A DNA stretch of 64,000 bases from Rhizobium esperanzae (GTDB lineage: Bacteria > Pseudomonadota > Alphaproteobacteria > Rhizobiales > Rhizobiaceae): the NCBI RefSeq assembly GCF_002204185.1, contig NZ_MXPU01000008.1, positions 1-64,000 of the forward strand. The letters are read 5' to 3'. The notes beneath the pieces were generated by a model, which did no database searches, was not told the DNA's origin, and worked only from the letters and a program-made list of their open reading frames with translations. The position numbers and the translations under genes were made by a program. Below are positions 57,240-64,000 of the stretch, piece by piece (position 1 is the first letter of the stretch; every line of letters begins with the position of its first letter).

Positions 57240-57253
57240 GTCTATAAATATAG
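57240..57253. promoter_or_regulatory. GTCTATAAATATAG element in the tauA promoter region
   Basis: This AT-rich element contains the 5-2-5 inverted repeat CTATA-AA-TATAG, about 93-104 bp before the tauA start. A related GTCTATAAAAT occurs at 62947-62957 in front of the FMN reductase gene, hinting at a shared sulfur-related promoter or operator, though short AT-rich matches can be chance. Confidence 0.35.
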
Positions 57254-57345
57254 TTTGTTATTCCTCCCGCCAGCCCCATATCAACCATTACCCTTTTGCA
57301 GGTGAGATCAAGGGGCCGCGTGGCCCTCGAACAAAGGGGCTCAAG

Positions 57346-58359
57346 ATGAATTTCAGAAATTTGCTTGCCGCAATCGCCGTCGGCGTCGGCACTCTCGCAA
57401 CGGCGATCGCCGCTGAGGCGGCGGACAAGAAGGTCGTCGTCGGCTATCAAACCGACGCCCTGCCGTCTTCCGTGGCAATCGCCAACGGCGAATTCGCCAA
57501 GAAGACCGGGTATGACATCGACTTCCGCAGGTTCAATTCCGGCGCCGAGATATTCGCGGCCATCGCCTCGGGCGACGTTCAGGTCGGCTATGTCGGCTCC
57601 AGCCCGTTTGCGGCTGCGGTATCGCGCGGGCTCGAGGTCAAGGCCTTCTACCTCGCCTCCATCTCGGGCATCGACGAGGCTCTCGTCGTCCGCAACGGCT
57701 CGGGCATCGAAAGCCTCAACGATCTGAAGGGCAAGAAGCTTGCCGCCGCGCCCGTCTCCACGGACCACTATCAGCTTCTGGCGCTGATCAAATCGCTTGG
57801 CCTGAGCGAGAAGGACGTCCAGGTCTTCGCAATCCCCCAGCCTGAGATCGTGGCGAGCTATAACCGCGGCGATATTGACGGCGGTTTCGTCTGGGATCCG
57901 GCGCTCACCGAACTCAAGAAGAACGGCAAGGTTCTGGTGACCTCCAAGGATGTGGCGGACAAGGGCGCGCCGACATTCTCAGCTTGGGTTGCCACCTCGA
58001 AATTTGCCGGCGACAATCCGGAATTCCTGAAGGGTTTTGCCTCAGTCGTCACCAAATACTATGCGTCCTTCGCCTCGGACAAGGCCGCCTGGGGTCCTGA
58101 CAGCGACAACGCCAAGGCGCTCGCCAAGCTTCTCGGCGGAACGGCCGAGCAGCAGGCCTCGGCTCTGAAGAACCTGACGCTGCTCACTCCCGAGGTCCAG
58201 GCATCGGACGCCTGGCTCGGTGGCGGCGAAAAGGCGGGCGCCGGCAAGATCCTGAAGGACACGGCATCGTTCCTGAAGGAACAGGGCAAGGTGTCCGACG
58301 TGCTGGCAAATTACGGCGCCTTCGTCACCGCCGACGCGCTTACCAGCGTCAGCAACTGA
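57346..58359 (+). CDS. tauA: Taurine/aliphatic sulfonate ABC transporter substrate-binding protein
   Basis: This is a 337-residue periplasmic protein with a signal peptide (cleavage near AEA-ADKK, residue 26) and a TauA/SsuA-type core: [39 protein letters not shown] and [16 protein letters not shown]. The VGSSP sulfonate-loop form and overall likeness favour taurine. It captures sulfonates when sulfate is scarce. The following ATPase and permease complete the importer. A large hairpin follows the stop. Confidence 0.88.
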   Translation: MNFRNLLAAIAVGVGTLATAIAAEAADKKVVVGYQTDALPSSVAIANGEFAKKTGYDIDFRRFNSGAEIFAAIASGDVQVGYVGSSPFAAAVSRGLEVKAFYLASISGIDEALVVRNGSGIESLNDLKGKKLAAAPVSTDHYQLLALIKSLGLSEKDVQVFAIPQPEIVASYNRGDIDGGFVWDPALTELKKNGKVLVTSKDVADKGAPTFSAWVATSKFAGDNPEFLKGFASVVTKYYASFASDKAAWGPDSDNAKALAKLLGGTAEQQASALKNLTLLTPEVQASDAWLGGGEKAGAGKILKDTASFLKEQGKVSDVLANYGAFVTADALTSVSN

Positions 58360-58367
58360 TCCTCCCC

Positions 58368-58399
58368 GATGCCGGCGCGACCATCGTCGCGCCGGCATC
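58368..58399 (+). terminator. Intra-operon hairpin between tauA and tauB
   Basis: A perfect 14-bp GC-rich stem (GATGCCGGCGCGAC and its complement) with a four-base loop lies between the stop of tauA and the start of tauB. It should stabilise tauA mRNA or partly terminate, giving more binding protein than membrane complex. Confidence 0.7.
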
Positions 58400-58417
58400 G
58401 AACTTGCGAGTGGCACC

Positions 58418-59206
58418 ATGCTTAAAGTCGATCACGCCAGCGTTTTCTTCGCAGCCCGGGACGGGCGGACCGTCCACGCGCTCGATCGCGTTTCCTTCGA
58501 TATCCCCGAACGGGGTTTCGTCGTCGCGCTCGGCGCCTCGGGATGCGGCAAATCAACCCTTCTCAACGCGATCGCCGGTTTCCTTCCACTGTCAGATGGC
58601 CGGATCACGCTCGATGGCCGCGCCGTCGAACGGCCGGGTGCTGATCGCGGCGTCGTCTTTCAGAAAGATGCGCTGCTGCCCTGGAAATCGGTGACCGACA
58701 ATGTCGCCCTCGGCCTGAAATTTGCCGGCGTCAACCGCAAGGAGCGGCAAGCACGCGCCTTGGAACTGCTCCGGCTCGTCGGGCTTGACGAATTCGCCAA
58801 TGCCTTTCCCTATGAGCTGTCGGGCGGCATGCGCCAGCGGGTCGGCATCGCCCGGGCGCTTGCGACCAATCCCGATATCCTGCTGATGGACGAGCCTTTC
58901 GGCGCGCTCGATAGCCTGACCCGCGAGCAGATGCAGGAACTGCTGGTTTCCGTCTGGAACAAGACGGCGAAGAAGATTTTCTTCATCACCCATTCGATCG
59001 AAGAGGCGCTGTTTCTCGGCACGCAGGTGCTCGTCATGTCGCCTCGGCCTGGGCGCGTCGTGGCCCGCTTCGATCTCGATTTCATCAGACGCTTCGCGGA
59101 GACGGGCGATGCACGATCGATCAAGGCGTCGCCGCAATTTGCCGAACTGCGCGAGGAGATCCGCGCCATTCTCCACAGCAGCGAAGATTTGAGGAGCGCC
59201 GCATGA
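58418..59206 (+). CDS. tauB: Taurine/sulfonate ABC transporter ATPase
   Basis: This 262-residue ATPase has Walker [10 protein letters not shown], the signature [15 protein letters not shown] and Walker [23 protein letters not shown]-loop, typical of TauB/SsuB, is present. It powers sulfonate uptake through the permease encoded by the overlapping downstream gene. Confidence 0.93.
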   Translation: MLKVDHASVFFAARDGRTVHALDRVSFDIPERGFVVALGASGCGKSTLLNAIAGFLPLSDGRITLDGRAVERPGADRGVVFQKDALLPWKSVTDNVALGLKFAGVNRKERQARALELLRLVGLDEFANAFPYELSGGMRQRVGIARALATNPDILLMDEPFGALDSLTREQMQELLVSVWNKTAKKIFFITHSIEEALFLGTQVLVMSPRPGRVVARFDLDFIRRFAETGDARSIKASPQFAELREEIRAILHSSEDLRSAA

Positions 59207-60057
59207 GCGATGTAATACAGGCCTCGCCGGCTACGGCCCATGTCCAGGATCGTCAGGTCAAGCTGGTGAAAATGGCCGGCTTCGGCGCCGGCGAGAGATC
59301 GACGGTGGCCATCAGTGTTGCCACCGCCCTGGCAATCCTGCTGCTGTGGTGGCTCGTCGCGGCCCTTGGCATCGTCCCGCACCTTTTCCTGCCGCGTCCC
59401 GACGAGGTGCTGACGCAGATCGGCGTCATCTATCGCGATGGGTACGCCGGTGCATCGCTTTCTGAACACGTCGCTGCAAGTCTGTTCCGCATCGTTGTCG
59501 CGGCTCTCATCGCCATCTCCGCCGGCATTCCGCTCGGACTGCTGATGGGCCTGAACCGCTGGGCCAAAGGTGTGCTCGATGCGCCGATCGAGTTCTACTG
59601 GCCGCTTCCGCCCCTCTCTTACCTGCCGCTGATGATCATTTGGCTCGGCATTGGCGAGACGTCGAAGATCACGCTGCTGGTGCTGGCGATGTTTGCGCCG
59701 ATCTGCCTTTCGGCCCACGCCGGCGTTCGTTCGCTGCCGATCGAGCGCGTCAATGCCGCCCGTTCGCTGGGTGCAAACCGGCTGCAGCTCTTCATCGACA
59801 TCGTCCTGCCGTCGGCCCTGCCTGAAATCCTTACCGGCATCCGCATTGCGCTCGGCGTCGGCTGGAGCACGCTGGTCGCCGCCGAATTGATCGCCTCGAC
59901 GCGCGGGATCGGTTTCATGATCATGTCGGCGTCGCAATTCCTGGCAACCGACGTCGTCTTTGTCGGCATCGCCATCATCGCGGCCTGCGCCTTCACCTTC
60001 TCGGCCGCCATCCGTTTCCTGGAGACTTACCTTGTGCCCTGGAAGGGCAAGCTCTGA
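59203..60057 (+). CDS. tauC: Taurine/sulfonate ABC transporter permease
   Basis: This 284-residue inner-membrane permease has about six helices and the family loop [15 protein letters not shown] with the EAA-like docking motif, and ends in a conserved YLVPWKGK tail. Its start overlaps the tauB stop as ATGA. No TauD dioxygenase gene is adjacent, so desulfonation is probably done by the FMN reductase/LLM-type pair encoded at the right end of the window. Confidence 0.92.
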   Translation: MSDVIQASPATAHVQDRQVKLVKMAGFGAGERSTVAISVATALAILLLWWLVAALGIVPHLFLPRPDEVLTQIGVIYRDGYAGASLSEHVAASLFRIVVAALIAISAGIPLGLLMGLNRWAKGVLDAPIEFYWPLPPLSYLPLMIIWLGIGETSKITLLVLAMFAPICLSAHAGVRSLPIERVNAARSLGANRLQLFIDIVLPSALPEILTGIRIALGVGWSTLVAAELIASTRGIGFMIMSASQFLATDVVFVGIAIIAACAFTFSAAIRFLETYLVPWKGKL

Positions 60058-60083
60058 GGGAATGCAAGCAATTCAAAACGTCA

Positions 60084-60117
60084 AAGCGCCGTGGGTCTGA
60101 AAGGACGCACGGCGCTT
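60084..60117. terminator. Bidirectional terminator between tauC and the ChaC-like gene
   Basis: The stem AAGCGCCGTG/CACGGCGCTT has a 14-base loop. The right arm overlaps the stop codon of the convergent ChaC-like gene, and short A/T runs flank both sides. Confidence 0.65.
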
Positions 60118-60832
60118 AACGGGTTGGCGCAACCTCGTTCAGGCCATGGATCGACAGGAGTTCGGCTGCGACGAGCTCCTGGAGGCGCCATAAATTGCGA
60201 TCGCGAATGCCGCGTTCTTCCAGATGCTTCACCGTCAGATAGAGGTATTCGGCGCAGGAGCCCACATGTCCGCAGGCCCTGGCAAGCACGCGCGCCACCG
60301 TCTCCAACGGCAATCTGCGGGAAACGCGCTCGCCTTTCGGGCCGGCCCAAAAGACCAGCGCGCGCACGAAGCCATGTGCGGTCTCGACAGGAATCCAGCG
60401 AACCGTCGCCGCATCTTCGATCGTGCCGACCTCACGGCGGATCAAGCGTCGAATCTGGCCGAGGCGATCGTCATCGGCAAGCCTGAAGAGGATGCCATTG
60501 CAGCGTCCGCCGCGATCAAGCGCCATCATGAGGCCAGGCTGCCCCCGGCTTCCCCGCCAACGTGTCATCTTCAGGCAGAAGGACCGGTGCCAACCCCTGG
60601 CTGCGCCGCGCTGCCACTCGACGGCATCGAAATCCGGCTTCCATATCAATGATCCATAGGCGAAGACCCAGAGCGGCGCGTCGGCGGATTCCTGGAGCAG
60701 CCGCCTGGCGAACATCTCCACCTCCAACTCGGTCAGCGGTGTGCGGTGCGGCTCGGGGCCGGGATCGAGCTCGGGGCGAAGGCTGAGCGACACGAGCTCG
60801 CCCGTGAGAGCCATACTAGTTGCACTGAGCAT
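60116..60832 (-). CDS. ChaC-like gamma-glutamylcyclotransferase
   Basis: This protein of about 238 residues has the ChaC signature VFAYGSLIWKPDFD (about residue 70) and a following RGWHRSFCLKMTRWRG segment. ChaC enzymes release 5-oxoproline and Cys-Gly from glutathione. In a sulfur-assimilation setting this could recycle cysteine from glutathione. Start: ATG at 60832 has GCGAGG five bases upstream; a GTG at 60886, three bases after the upstream gene's stop, would add 18 residues. The stop lies in the right arm of the shared terminator. Confidence 0.88.
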   Translation of the reverse strand: MLSATSMALTGELVSLSLRPELDPGPEPHRTPLTELEVEMFARRLLQESADAPLWVFAYGSLIWKPDFDAVEWQRGAARGWHRSFCLKMTRWRGSRGQPGLMMALDRGGRCNGILFRLADDDRLGQIRRLIRREVGTIEDAATVRWIPVETAHGFVRALVFWAGPKGERVSRRLPLETVARVLARACGHVGSCAEYLYLTVKHLEERGIRDRNLWRLQELVAAELLSIHGLNEVAPTR

Positions 60833-60889
60833 CCGAACCTCGCTTCGCCGGATTATCACCTGCCTATGCTCGGCGATATCGGTCACGTT

Positions 60890-61198
60890 TCAATGCACCG
60901 CAGATGTGGCCGCATCGGCCTGGCGCCGCTGCAGGCTGCGGATCAGCATCGCGGCCTCCCTGACGATCGCGGCAAATGTCGTATCATCGGCCTCGGCGAT
61001 CCTGCCCGTCATGTCGCGGATGATCGTCGTCAAATGCATGATCGAATGGCGATGTTGCGCCTCGTCAGGCCCGATTTCGGCGTCGGCCATGGCAAGCAGC
61101 GTCTTCACCAGGCGCTCCATGGTTTGCCGGCGCCGGCTCCTGGGGTCGGCATTCGGATCTTCGCTGAGGCGCAGGAGATCGTCGGTGATATCGGACAT
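60890..61198 (-). CDS. Small hypothetical protein, 102 residues
   Basis: No family recognised. The protein is hydrophilic and mostly helical in look, starts MSDITDDLLRLSEDPNADP and has an Arg/Asp-rich composition with DEAQHRHSIMHL. Its start follows the RBBP9-like gene by 11 bases and its stop is close to the ChaC-like gene, so it is part of the same operon. A GGAAGCGG tract precedes the ATG. Confidence 0.72.
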   Translation of the reverse strand: MSDITDDLLRLSEDPNADPRSRRRQTMERLVKTLLAMADAEIGPDEAQHRHSIMHLTTIIRDMTGRIAEADDTTFAAIVREAAMLIRSLQRRQADAATSAVH

Positions 61199-61209
61199 TC
61201 CGCTTCCAT

Positions 61210-61791
61210 TCACATCGCAAAAGCCGGTCGTGCGAAAACGCTGCGCCTTCGATCGCCGGTGCGCATCTTCAAGGCATCCAGCAGCCGGTAGCCGGTTCGC
61301 CAGCGGCCAAAACCACTTGCGATGTTGATGTGGCCGGCAAGGCCGATATTCCTGGTCTCCGCCTTCCACAGTCGGCCAAACAAGGTCAGCCGATCGACCG
61401 TCATGTAGGCGTCGTTCATGCTGCCGATGACGATGCTCGGAAATGGCAGAGGCGCCGTCGGCATGCCGCCGAAGGCGATATGCCCGGGATGCAGATTTTC
61501 CGTGGCCGGCAGATCGCAGGGAGCAACGAGCAATGCTCCCTTTACGCGCCGGGCAGCGCTTCGCCCGGCCAGCCTCGCGGCGAGCAGGCATCCGAGACTA
61601 TGGGCAACCAGATAGGCTTCGCCAGCCTCTTCAAGCGCTTCTTCCAATCGCGGCAGCCAGCTGTCGAGGGTGGGATGATCCCAATCGTCCTGAGCGACAA
61701 AATGGCTGCCCGGCTGATCCTGCAGCCAGTGCTGTTGCCAATGCCCCTCTCCCGAGCCGAACAATCCGGGAAGAATGAGGACTTCGCTCAT
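61210..61791 (-). CDS. RBBP9/YdeN-family alpha/beta hydrolase
   Basis: This 193-residue serine hydrolase has LPGLFGSGEGHWQQHW, the nucleophile in VAHSLGC, an APCD strand and the catalytic His in GHINIASGFG, matching the RBBP9/YdeN family. Substrate unknown. I use the ATG at 61791 (MSEVLILPG), which overlaps the stop of a 50-residue upstream gene; the frame extends 19 codons further inside that gene. Confidence 0.87.
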   Translation of the reverse strand: MSEVLILPGLFGSGEGHWQQHWLQDQPGSHFVAQDDWDHPTLDSWLPRLEEALEEAGEAYLVAHSLGCLLAARLAGRSAARRVKGALLVAPCDLPATENLHPGHIAFGGMPTAPLPFPSIVIGSMNDAYMTVDRLTLFGRLWKAETRNIGLAGHINIASGFGRWRTGYRLLDALKMRTGDRRRSVFARPAFAM

Positions 61792-61940
61792 TGGATCAGC
61801 CCGATTACCAGCGCGAAGAGGAAGGTGAAGGAACCGACGACCGTGCATATTCCGGCCGCATGCCTGAGCTGCGATATGAGGTTTCCTGTTGCTCTTCTGG
61901 TGTCGTGCCGACTGACGCCGGTCTCAACAGCAATCGCCAT
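61788..61940 (-). CDS. Small membrane protein, 50 residues
   Basis: A short frame reads MAIAVETGVSRHDTRRATGN and ends VVGSFTFLFALVIGLIQ, giving one membrane helix at the C-terminus. GGAGGGTGG lies a few bases before the ATG. Its stop overlaps the hydrolase start as ATGA, so it looks translated and coupled. No homologue recognised. Confidence 0.65.
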   Translation of the reverse strand: MAIAVETGVSRHDTRRATGNLISQLRHAAGICTVVGSFTFLFALVIGLIQ

Positions 61941-61953
61941 CCCGCCACCCTCC

Positions 61954-62118
61954 TCAATACCAAAGTCCAGGCATCGCGCCCCAATAGTGAAGCTCGTATT
62001 CGCGCGCCGACCGTTCCTGCAGCTCGTCGCAGGTGACCGTTGCGTCTGCAGGCTTTCGCAGCTGGCGCTGGAAGCGGGCGATCGCAGCCTTCAGCCAGAG
62101 ATGGAAATCAAGCTTCAT
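61954..62118 (-). CDS. Small hypothetical protein, 54 residues
   Basis: This 54-residue frame starts MKLDFHLWLKAAIARFQ and ends HYWGAMPGLWY. It is rich in aromatic and charged residues and has no membrane segment. It lies between two other small genes, 13 bp ahead of the 50-residue one, with AGGAGG upstream. No family recognised; the consistent spacing and ribosome binding sites are the main evidence. Confidence 0.62.
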   Translation of the reverse strand: MKLDFHLWLKAAIARFQRQLRKPADATVTCDELQERSAREYELHYWGAMPGLWY

Positions 62119-62130
62119 GCGAACCTCCTG

Positions 62131-62319
62131 TCAGGAACTGGTAGGTTGGGGAATCAACGAATGACGTTGCGCATTGGCGAGAAGATCGCGCAGCGATGCA
62201 GTCGGCCCGTAGAGCATAAGCAGGCGGTTTTCCTCGCGCTTGGCCAGCCGATATCGGCGGGCAAAGTCAAAGACACTCCAGATTTGTTCGCTTGATCCCG
62301 GCGGGCCTGCATCATTCAT
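62131..62319 (-). CDS. Small hypothetical protein, 62 residues
   Basis: This 62-residue frame begins MNDAGPPGSSEQIWSVFDFA and contains RRYRLAKREENRLLMLYGPTA. It is soluble and basic in the middle. An AGGAGG ribosome binding site sits six bases ahead of the ATG. It is the first of three consecutive small genes between the FMN reductase and the RBBP9-like hydrolase. Confidence 0.7.
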   Translation of the reverse strand: MNDAGPPGSSEQIWSVFDFARRYRLAKREENRLLMLYGPTASLRDLLANAQRHSLIPQPTSS

Positions 62320-62353
62320 CGCTGCCTCCTGAGAACGAATTTCGTGACCCGCC

Positions 62354-62914
62354 TTATTCGGCCGCCGCTACTGCCGGTCTTGCCTCTGGAAAGAAGGCCG
62401 ACAATTCGCCGACCACTTCGTCGATGCGGTTCGAAAGCGCATCGGATGAGACCGCGTAATCCGCAAAATCACGGTCGGACGCATAGACGGCCGTCGGCAG
62501 CGTATGGGCCATGAAGAAACCGAACAGCGGCCGAAGCTGATGCTCGACCATCAAGGCATGCCGGTCGCCGCCGCCGGTTGCTGTAATGATGATCGGCTTC
62601 GCGCGAAGCTCCTGCGGATCGATCAGATCGATGAGGTGCTTGAAAAGGCCGGGGTATGAGCCCTTGTAAGTCGGCGAACCTATAATCAGCACATCGGCCC
62701 TTACGATCTCGTCGACGACACGCTTGGCCTGCTCGTCAAGGTCCTTGCGCCACAGCGCGCCGCCCAGAGACGGACCGACATCGTGCAGATCATAGGTTTT
62801 GCTCGAAAAGCCGTATCTGATGCTGGCGCGTTCGGCGACATGCCGGACGAGCGCCAATGTCTTCGATGGGCGGTTGAAGCTGCCGGCAATGCCGACGAGT
62901 TTGAAACCTGACAT
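62354..62914 (-). CDS. NAD(P)H-dependent FMN reductase (MsuE/SsuE-like)
   Basis: This 186-residue flavodoxin-like reductase has GIAGSFNRPSKT for FMN phosphate binding and GSPTYKGSYPGLFKHLID, both typical of MsuE/SsuE. It supplies FMNH2 to two-component desulfonating monooxygenases. An LLM-type monooxygenase gene lies at the right window edge, and TauABC is nearby. I use the ATG at 62914 (MSGFKLVGIAG); a possible start nine codons upstream lies in the promoter region. Confidence 0.9.
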   Translation of the reverse strand: MSGFKLVGIAGSFNRPSKTLALVRHVAERASIRYGFSSKTYDLHDVGPSLGGALWRKDLDEQAKRVVDEIVRADVLIIGSPTYKGSYPGLFKHLIDLIDPQELRAKPIIITATGGGDRHALMVEHQLRPLFGFFMAHTLPTAVYASDRDFADYAVSSDALSNRIDEVVGELSAFFPEARPAVAAAE

Positions 62915-63022
62915 GGTTTTTCCTCTCTGTGGTTGCTTCAAATATTGTCTATAAAATTACTCGATTAAAGGAATGTGCATCTCTCCTTCGGGGTTCGATT
63001 GAAAAAAGATTCGCCTTTTAGT

Positions 63023-63619
63023 CTACGGTCTGTCGCCGCGCAGATGACGCTCGAGGAAGGGCAAGTTGTCCTGGCCCCAATAGAGCTCCCCGTCATAGAT
63101 ATAACTGGGAAAACCGAAGACGCCGCTGTCGCGCGCATGCACCCGGTCTGCCGACCACTTGTTCTGAACGTCGTCGTCGGCTTGGCGCCTGAGAAGCGCT
63201 GCGCCATCGAAACCTGCTGATGTAACGATCGCCTCGCGTATATCAGCCTTGCCGATATCCCTGGCCTCGCTCCAGAAAGCATGCTGCAGGGCGCGGGCAA
63301 TGCCAATCCAATCCTGCCCGTCGAGATAGGCGGCGATCACGAAGAGGGAGGCCGGCGTCGGATCGCTCAGCTCCGGCCGATGTTCGAGCAGCAGTTCCTT
63401 GCCGCGCACACGCGCCCAGCGTTTGAGGTCCCGCGTCCAGTAGGCGCGGCGGATCTCCGGCCGGTTGCGCGAGAAGATGCCACCATTCTCCTCGACCACC
63501 GTCGTCAGATAAGGCGTGACGACGACGTCATTCTTCGCCGCCAGTTCGGTAAAGGCATCGAAGCCGATGTGCGACCAGGGCGAGCCGATCGAAAAGAAAT
63601 ATTCCACCGATTTGGTCAC
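63023..63619 (-). CDS. 2-Hydroxychromene-2-carboxylate isomerase/GST-kappa-like protein
   Basis: This DsbA-fold protein of 198 residues starts VEYFFSIGSPWSHIGFDAF; the SPWS segment places a Ser where DsbA has its active-site Cys, the GST-kappa/HCCA isomerase pattern, and GVFGFPSYIYDGELYWGQD closes the fold. Such enzymes use glutathione as a cofactor. It is encoded beside the FMN reductase and an LLM monooxygenase, which fits glutathione-linked organosulfur or aromatic breakdown. The start is a GTG at 63619 with AGGAG nine bases upstream. Confidence 0.85.
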   Translation of the reverse strand: MTKSVEYFFSIGSPWSHIGFDAFTELAAKNDVVVTPYLTTVVEENGGIFSRNRPEIRRAYWTRDLKRWARVRGKELLLEHRPELSDPTPASLFVIAAYLDGQDWIGIARALQHAFWSEARDIGKADIREAIVTSAGFDGAALLRRQADDDVQNKWSADRVHARDSGVFGFPSYIYDGELYWGQDNLPFLERHLRGDRP

Positions 63620-63683
63620 TGACGAATGCTCCTGCTGAGATGATTGTTTGATGGCGAATGGGACGTTGTCTGCCGACGGCCAA

Positions 63684-64000
63684 TCAGGAAGCAGTCCGAA
63701 TTCCCGGCTGCGCTTTCCATCCGAGCTCCGGGGCGATTCTGGTGGCGAAGTCGTGGAGGATCTGGCGATATTCCTCGTGCTCGAACTCGTAAGGGAGCTC
63801 CAGCCGCAACTCGCTGACCTCTGGAAGGATCGGATCGGCGAAAAGCCGCTCCAAAATTTCCTCCGATGTGCCGACAATATCGCAGGCGAACAAGGTACGC
63901 CGCTCGCCCTGTGGCGAAAGCGTCCGCTGATGGCGGCCGTCGGCATAATCGCGGTAGCGGCGGCGCGTTGGCGCATCGGCGCTGTCGAAAGGCACGATGA
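63684..64000 (-). CDS. LLM-class flavin-dependent monooxygenase, C-terminal part (cut by window edge)
   Basis: Only the last 105 or so residues are in the window. They include GTSEEILERLFADPILPEVSE, which resembles the C-terminal part of luciferase-like monooxygenases such as SsuD-type or related enzymes. The frame stays open to the window end, so the start lies beyond 64000. It probably uses FMNH2 from the FMN reductase at 62354. Confidence 0.72.
   Translation of the reverse strand, partial: IVPFDSADAPTRRRYRDYADGRHQRTLSPQGERRTLFACDIVGTSEEILERLFADPILPEVSELRLELPYEFEHEEYRQILHDFATRIAPELGWKAQPGIRTAS

Overview
The window reads as an alphaproteobacterial, Rhizobium-like genome segment (R. leguminosarum/etli group is my best guess from protein style). 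It is GC-rich, densely packed with ATGA-type start/stop overlaps, and full of ABC transporters, GntR/LacI/AraC regulators, toxin-antitoxin pairs and one decayed insertion sequence. That mix is typical of a rhizobial megaplasmid or an accessory chromosomal region; the replicon cannot be decided from sequence alone. I see no rRNA, tRNA or CRISPR.

Layout. (1) 1-16905: a slipin gene, then branched-chain amino acid catabolism in two blocks. The minus-strand block runs SDR, thiolase, acyl-CoA dehydrogenase, then the branched-chain 2-oxoacid dehydrogenase complex (E1 alpha, E1 beta, E2, E3), with a divergent AraC regulator. The plus-strand block is isovaleryl-CoA dehydrogenase, methylcrotonyl-CoA carboxylase beta and alpha, a MaoC-type hydratase and a CitE-type lyase. 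A Phd/PemK-like toxin-antitoxin pair sits between the blocks. (2) 16906-20089: an orphan cytochrome c, a decayed ISNCY-like element and about 1.1 kb of degenerate DNA. (3) 20090-23064: an M24 peptidase and GntR regulator divergent from a DapA-family lyase. (4) 23079-30669: a LacI regulator divergent from a rhamnoside operon (GH78 rhamnosidase plus a complete sugar ABC importer). (5) 30724-31331: a ParDE-type toxin-antitoxin pair.

(6) 31606-43076 is a nine-gene, tightly coupled surface-glycan operon and the most unusual part of the window. It holds every activity needed to make GDP-D-glycero-alpha-D-manno-heptose: a GmhA-like isomerase, an HddA-like kinase, and one polypeptide that fuses an HddC-like nucleotidyltransferase, a GmhB-like phosphatase and a third P-loop kinase domain. 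Around these are a polyprenyl-phosphate-type GT2, a large multi-spanning probable GT-C transferase, a YbhN-like membrane protein, two SDR epimerases and a GMC flavoprotein. Together they suggest a lipid-linked, heptose-containing and possibly oxidised glycan.

(7) 43092-55628: a long minus-strand catabolic operon under a GntR/FCD regulator. It contains a DUF1185 protein, an alpha/beta hydrolase, a flavin reductase with a C-terminal extension, an LLM flavin monooxygenase, an aldehyde dehydrogenase, a NIPSNAP protein, a PotABCD-like importer and a succinate-semialdehyde dehydrogenase. Three TGGNNTACCA sites flank the regulator and the first gene. The enzyme set resembles two-component flavin-dependent ring opening of an N-heterocycle, but the substrate is unknown. 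(8) 55774-64000: an organosulfur island with an FAD protein, a TauABC-like sulfonate importer, a ChaC-like gamma-glutamylcyclotransferase, an RBBP9-type hydrolase, a run of very small genes, an NAD(P)H:FMN reductase, a GST-kappa/DsbA-like isomerase and the C-terminal end of another LLM monooxygenase cut by the window edge.
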